Assembly: GCA_031259605.1 (NCBI GenBank)
Contig: JAIRLE010000143.1
Span: 1 to 8,534, forward strand
Reading direction: 5' to 3'
DNA: 8,534 nt
Source: Zoogloeaceae bacterium
GTDB lineage: Bacteria > Pseudomonadota > Gammaproteobacteria > Burkholderiales > Rhodocyclaceae
The notes beneath the pieces were generated by a model. The model did not search any database and was not told the origin of the DNA. It saw only the letters and a program-made list of their open reading frames with translations. The position numbers and the translations under genes are program-made. Positions 5,988 to 8,534 of this stretch are shown here, one piece after another (position 1 is the stretch's first letter; every line of letters starts with the position of its first letter).

Positions 5988-7166
5988 ATGCGCATCAGCA
6001 CCCCCCAAATCTACGCCAACGGCACGAATGGCCTGTTGCGCAACCAGTATGACCAGTACCGTCTGCAAAACCAGCTTTCCACGAGCAGAAAAGTGGTCAC
6101 GCCCGCCGACGACCCGGTCGCCGCCGCGCAAGCCCTGCTCACCGAGCAGAAGAAAAACGTCAATGCCCAGTTCCTCGACAACCAGACCAATGCCGAATCG
6201 CAGTTGCGGGAACTGGAAAGCCTGATGGCCTCGGTGGGCGAGGCGCTCATCCAGTGCAAGACGCGCTGGATCGAGGCGGGCGACGGCGCGTATGGCGACG
6301 AACAGTTGAAATCCCTCGCCATGGATATCCGCGGCAAATTCGCGGAACTCCTGGGTACCGCCAACAATGCCGATTCCAACGGTCTTTATCGCTTCGCCGG
6401 TTACCAGGCCGACACCCAGCCCTTCGCCGAGCAAGGCGGCGTGGTGACGTATCAGGGCGACAGCGGCGCGCGCCAGCTCCAGGTGGAAACCAGCCGCTTC
6501 ATGGAAGTGAGTTTTTCCGGGCGCGCCTTTTTCGAGGCCGTGCCCACCGGCAACGGCGTGTTCGTCGTCAATGCGGACGCGGGCAATACCGGAACCGGCG
6601 TGGCCGACAACGGCAGCGTGGTCGGCAACTTCGACGGCAACACCTATGAAATCCAGTTCACTTCGCCGACGACCTACGACGTGCTCCAGAACGGCGTCAG
6701 CTTCTCCACGGGCAACGCCTATGCCAGCGGCAACGCCATCACGCTGGGCGGAGCGCAGATCGCCATCGGCGGCGCTCCGGCGGCGGGCGATACCTTCACC
6801 ATCGAACCCAGCCGCGAGGAAAGCATCTTTGCCACCCTGAACAAATTCATCAGTACGCTGGAAGCGGGCGACGCCTCATCGGCCCAATTCCAGAACACCA
6901 TGTATCGCGTCGGCGCGAGCCTGGATCAAGGCTTGCAGCATGTGCTCAACCAGCGCGCCAGCGTCGGCGCGCGGTTGCTGGAACTCGACAACCTGAAAAC
7001 CCTGGGCGAGGACCTGGACGTGCAATACGCCACGCAACTCTCCGGCCTGGTCGATCTGGATTACGCTTCCACCATCAGCGATCTGGCGCAAAAACAACTG
7101 CAATTACAGGCGGCGCAGCAATCCTTCGTCAAAATTACCAGCCTCAACCTGTTCAACTACATATGA
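5988..7166 (+). CDS. flgL: Flagellar hook-filament junction protein FlgL (HAP3)
   Basis: FlgL is the second junction protein, sitting between FlgK and the flagellin filament. The 392-residue product is larger than E. coli FlgL (317). Its N-terminus (MRISTPQIYANGTNGLLRNQ, later LSTSRKVVTPADDPVAAAQAL at about 30-50) has the flagellin-like pattern including the DDP motif. The C-terminus (DLDYASTISDLAQKQLQLQA, then SLNLFNYI) is typical of the family. The central insert at about 220-277 (YEIQFTSPTTYDV ... GGAPAAGDTFTIEPSRE) resembles the module in the neighbouring FlgK and explains the extra length. One cysteine, Cys90, is unusual for an axial protein. The start has AGAGGAG about 9-15 nt upstream. 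The stop overlaps the following lipoprotein start in an ATGA arrangement. Confidence 0.96.
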   Translation: MRISTPQIYANGTNGLLRNQYDQYRLQNQLSTSRKVVTPADDPVAAAQALLTEQKKNVNAQFLDNQTNAESQLRELESLMASVGEALIQCKTRWIEAGDGAYGDEQLKSLAMDIRGKFAELLGTANNADSNGLYRFAGYQADTQPFAEQGGVVTYQGDSGARQLQVETSRFMEVSFSGRAFFEAVPTGNGVFVVNADAGNTGTGVADNGSVVGNFDGNTYEIQFTSPTTYDVLQNGVSFSTGNAYASGNAITLGGAQIAIGGAPAAGDTFTIEPSREESIFATLNKFISTLEAGDASSAQFQNTMYRVGASLDQGLQHVLNQRASVGARLLELDNLKTLGEDLDVQYATQLSGLVDLDYASTISDLAQKQLQLQAAQQSFVKITSLNLFNYI

Positions 7167-7672
7167 ACACGCCGCGCGCCGTCCTGATCGCCGCGCTGGC
7201 CGCGCTCTTCTCCGCCTGCGCCAGCGTGGGCGACAGCGTCCGGAATGGCGCGGACAATCTGGCGGACGCTTTTTACAGTCTGAATACGCAGACGCGCCAG
7301 GATATCGCCGCCGCCGGTCTCGCCTACAAGCTCGTCAAGCCGGCGGGCGCGGATCTGCTGCTGTTCGGGCTGGCCTACCTGGTTGTCGATCCGCTTGCGC
7401 CCAACTGGGAAATCCACGAGACCCGCCTGAGCGAAGATACCTTTCATCTGCAACTCGCCATGAAACGCCATTCCAGCGGCGGCGAAGGCGAAGCCCTGCA
7501 AGTCCTGAAACGCCGCGCCAGCCAGTTGAAACGCGAACTCGGCTACCACGACTACCGCATCCTCGACTACAGCGAAGGCATAGAATCCGCCACTCTCGCC
7601 GCATGGCGCACCGGCGAAGGCCACATCCAACTGATGCGCCACCCCGCAAACACCGCCGCGTCCGGGCGATGA
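7163..7672 (+). CDS. Uncharacterised lipoprotein translationally coupled to flgL
   Basis: The 169-residue product starts with a lipoprotein signal (MNTPRAVLIAALAALFSAC). The lipobox is FSAC with lipidated Cys19, and the next residues Ala-Ser suggest outer-membrane placement. I do not recognise a named family. The mature part has a short Asp/Asn-rich segment, a hydrophobic stretch around 60-75 (ADLLLFGLAYLVVDPLAPNW), and then an alternating charged segment (HETRLSEDTFHLQLAMKRH, later EALQVLKRRASQLKRELGY). It finishes with YRILDYSEGIESATL. The hydrophobic stretch contains Pro and Asp at its end and is short for a membrane helix. Its ATG overlaps the flgL stop by 4 nt (ATGA) with no separate ribosome site, so it is probably expressed with flgL. 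A role in the flagellar envelope is an inference from position only. It is convergent with the WG-repeat gene, 16 nt away. Confidence 0.85.
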   Translation: MNTPRAVLIAALAALFSACASVGDSVRNGADNLADAFYSLNTQTRQDIAAAGLAYKLVKPAGADLLLFGLAYLVVDPLAPNWEIHETRLSEDTFHLQLAMKRHSSGGEGEALQVLKRRASQLKRELGYHDYRILDYSEGIESATLAAWRTGEGHIQLMRHPANTAASGR

Positions 7673-7678
7673 GCAAGG

Positions 7679-7701
7679 CGCTCCCCGATCAGCGGGGCGC
7701 G
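7679..7701. other. Hairpin between convergent gene ends
   Basis: CCCCG (7683-7687) pairs with CGGGG (7693-7697) around a 5-nt loop, and after a one-base mismatch CGC (7679-7681) pairs with GCG (7699-7701). It covers the 16-nt gap between the lipoprotein stop and the stop of the WG-repeat gene, whose TGA overlaps the loop. There is no T-run on either side, so it is at best a weak bidirectional termination or mRNA-end stabilising structure. Confidence 0.4.
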
Positions 7702-8534
7702 GATGATTTCAAAGGCGCCCGGACATAGCCCCATTGCCGATCCTTCGTCCTGACGGCGGCAAGGCCATTGACGGCAAAAGGCATGGCCTTTTCAAAGCGC
7801 GGCGCGATGACGGTTTCCCCGGTTTCGCCGATGTAGCCCCAGGCGTCCCCCAGACTGACCGCCGCGAGACCGTTGGCGGTGAAATCCCATGCCTTGCCGA
7901 ACTGCGGCGGGATGACTTCCTTGCCTTGCGTGTCGATGTAACCGTATTTGCCGCTCACTTCGACCACCGCGAGGCCGTTGGCGGCGAAAGGTCTTGCGCC
8001 GTCAAAACGCGGGGCGATGACTTCTTCCCCTTTTTCGTTGATATACCCCCATTTTCCGCCCTCGCCCCTCACGCCGAACGGTGCCAGACCATGCGCGCCA
8101 AAGCCATTGTCCGCCCATGCGTACTGCACATATGCGCCGTTCTCGATACGCGGCGGAATCGCCGTTTCGCCTTGCTCATCGATGAAAAATTCCGCGCCGT
8201 CGTAACTCATGACCGCCGCGAGGCCATTGGCGGCGAAGTCGCCTGCCGAGAGAAAACGGCCTGTCGGAATGACTTCCTCGCCTTTCGCATCGATGAACCC
8301 TTCGCCTTTGCGGGGAATTCTTATTCTTGCCAGGCCATTGGCGGCAAAAGGTTCCGCAAGCCGGTAAATGGCCGCGATGACTTCCTCGCCTTTTTCGTCG
8401 ATGAAGCCCCATTCGAGTCCCGACGCGACCGGGGCAAGCCCGTTGGCGGCAAACGCCTTCGCGTCCCTGAAACGCGGCGCAATTGCCCACGTTACCGCTT
8501 CTTCCGGCCCAATGACGTGCCATTGCGCTTGCGG
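7689..8534 (-). CDS. WG-repeat protein, 5' end outside the window
   Basis: The frame is open from the right edge of the window to a TGA at 7691-7689, giving 281 residues with no start inside. The ATG at 8210 is internal: the repeats continue upstream of it, so it should not be used as the start. The protein is a tandem array of WG-type repeats of about 35-37 residues with the pattern [WY]GYIDxxGxEVIxPxFxxAxxFAANGLAxV. Repeat-start positions in the visible part are about residues 5, 42, 78, 115, 162, 197, 232 and 268. The fourth unit is 47 residues long and degenerate. The last is cut to WGYVRAPLKSSAPR. WG repeats form beta-rich modules likely used for binding, and no enzyme domain is visible here. 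The N-terminal signal or other domain cannot be seen. It runs convergently to the flagellar cluster, so a shared function is not implied. Confidence 0.92.
   Translation of the reverse strand, partial: PQAQWHVIGPEEAVTWAIAPRFRDAKAFAANGLAPVASGLEWGFIDEKGEEVIAAIYRLAEPFAANGLARIRIPRKGEGFIDAKGEEVIPTGRFLSAGDFAANGLAAVMSYDGAEFFIDEQGETAIPPRIENGAYVQYAWADNGFGAHGLAPFGVRGEGGKWGYINEKGEEVIAPRFDGARPFAANGLAVVEVSGKYGYIDTQGKEVIPPQFGKAWDFTANGLAAVSLGDAWGYIGETGETVIAPRFEKAMPFAVNGLAAVRTKDRQWGYVRAPLKSSAPR

Noticed and set aside
8176..8210. ATG at 8210 as the start of the WG-repeat gene
   Set aside because: The same frame continues upstream to the window edge with four more recognisable repeat units, so this methionine is internal.

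Overview
The window looks like a chromosomal segment of a motile Gram-negative proteobacterium, most likely a betaproteobacterium. The evidence is the GC-rich coding sequence, a two-domain FlgJ (rod cap plus muramidase), lipobox-bearing FlgH, a P-ring protein with a Sec signal, and large FlgK and FlgL carrying an extra 'YxVxFTS..TTFxV / GxPAxGD' beta-rich module that I associate with betaproteobacteria. The genus cannot be fixed by eye.

Left part (1-690), minus strand: a tRNA-Arg(ACG) with encoded CCA is followed 70 nt later by a small HU-family nucleoid protein gene with a lysine-rich tail. A canonical rho-independent terminator closes the unit. A stable-RNA-type promoter with a GC-rich discriminator sits just upstream of the tRNA. 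I see no convincing separate promoter for the HU gene.

Middle gap (about 690-1120): no convincing gene. It holds several inverted repeats, including a 34-nt near-perfect palindrome, a 10-bp hairpin and a degenerate copy of the common 'CTCTCCCGC..GCGGG.GAGGGG' type of intergenic repeat. At its right edge lies a GG-N10-GC element resembling a sigma-54 promoter, correctly placed for flgH.

Main part (1134-7672), plus strand: flgH, flgI, flgJ, flgK, flgL and a small lipoprotein gene, tightly packed. flgI/flgJ overlap by 1 nt and flgL/lipoprotein by 4 nt. FlgH (L ring) and FlgI (P ring) form the bushing around the rod. FlgJ caps the growing rod and cuts peptidoglycan for it. FlgK and FlgL are the hook-filament junction proteins. 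A 60-nt gap before flgK holds a weak sigma-28-like sequence, consistent with later expression of flgKL. The rod and hook genes that often precede flgH (flgB-flgG) are not next to it here, because flgH is preceded by the divergent tRNA/HU unit.

Right end (7689-8534), minus strand: a WG-repeat protein with about eight repeat units, convergent with the lipoprotein gene and open at its 5' end, which is beyond the window. I found no CRISPR array, insertion sequence, phage gene or clear undescribed system. The most notable points are the isolated flgH operon head with a sigma-54-like promoter, the FlgI disulfide partner apparently lost, the uncharacterised lipoprotein coupled to flgL, and the repeat-rich gap.
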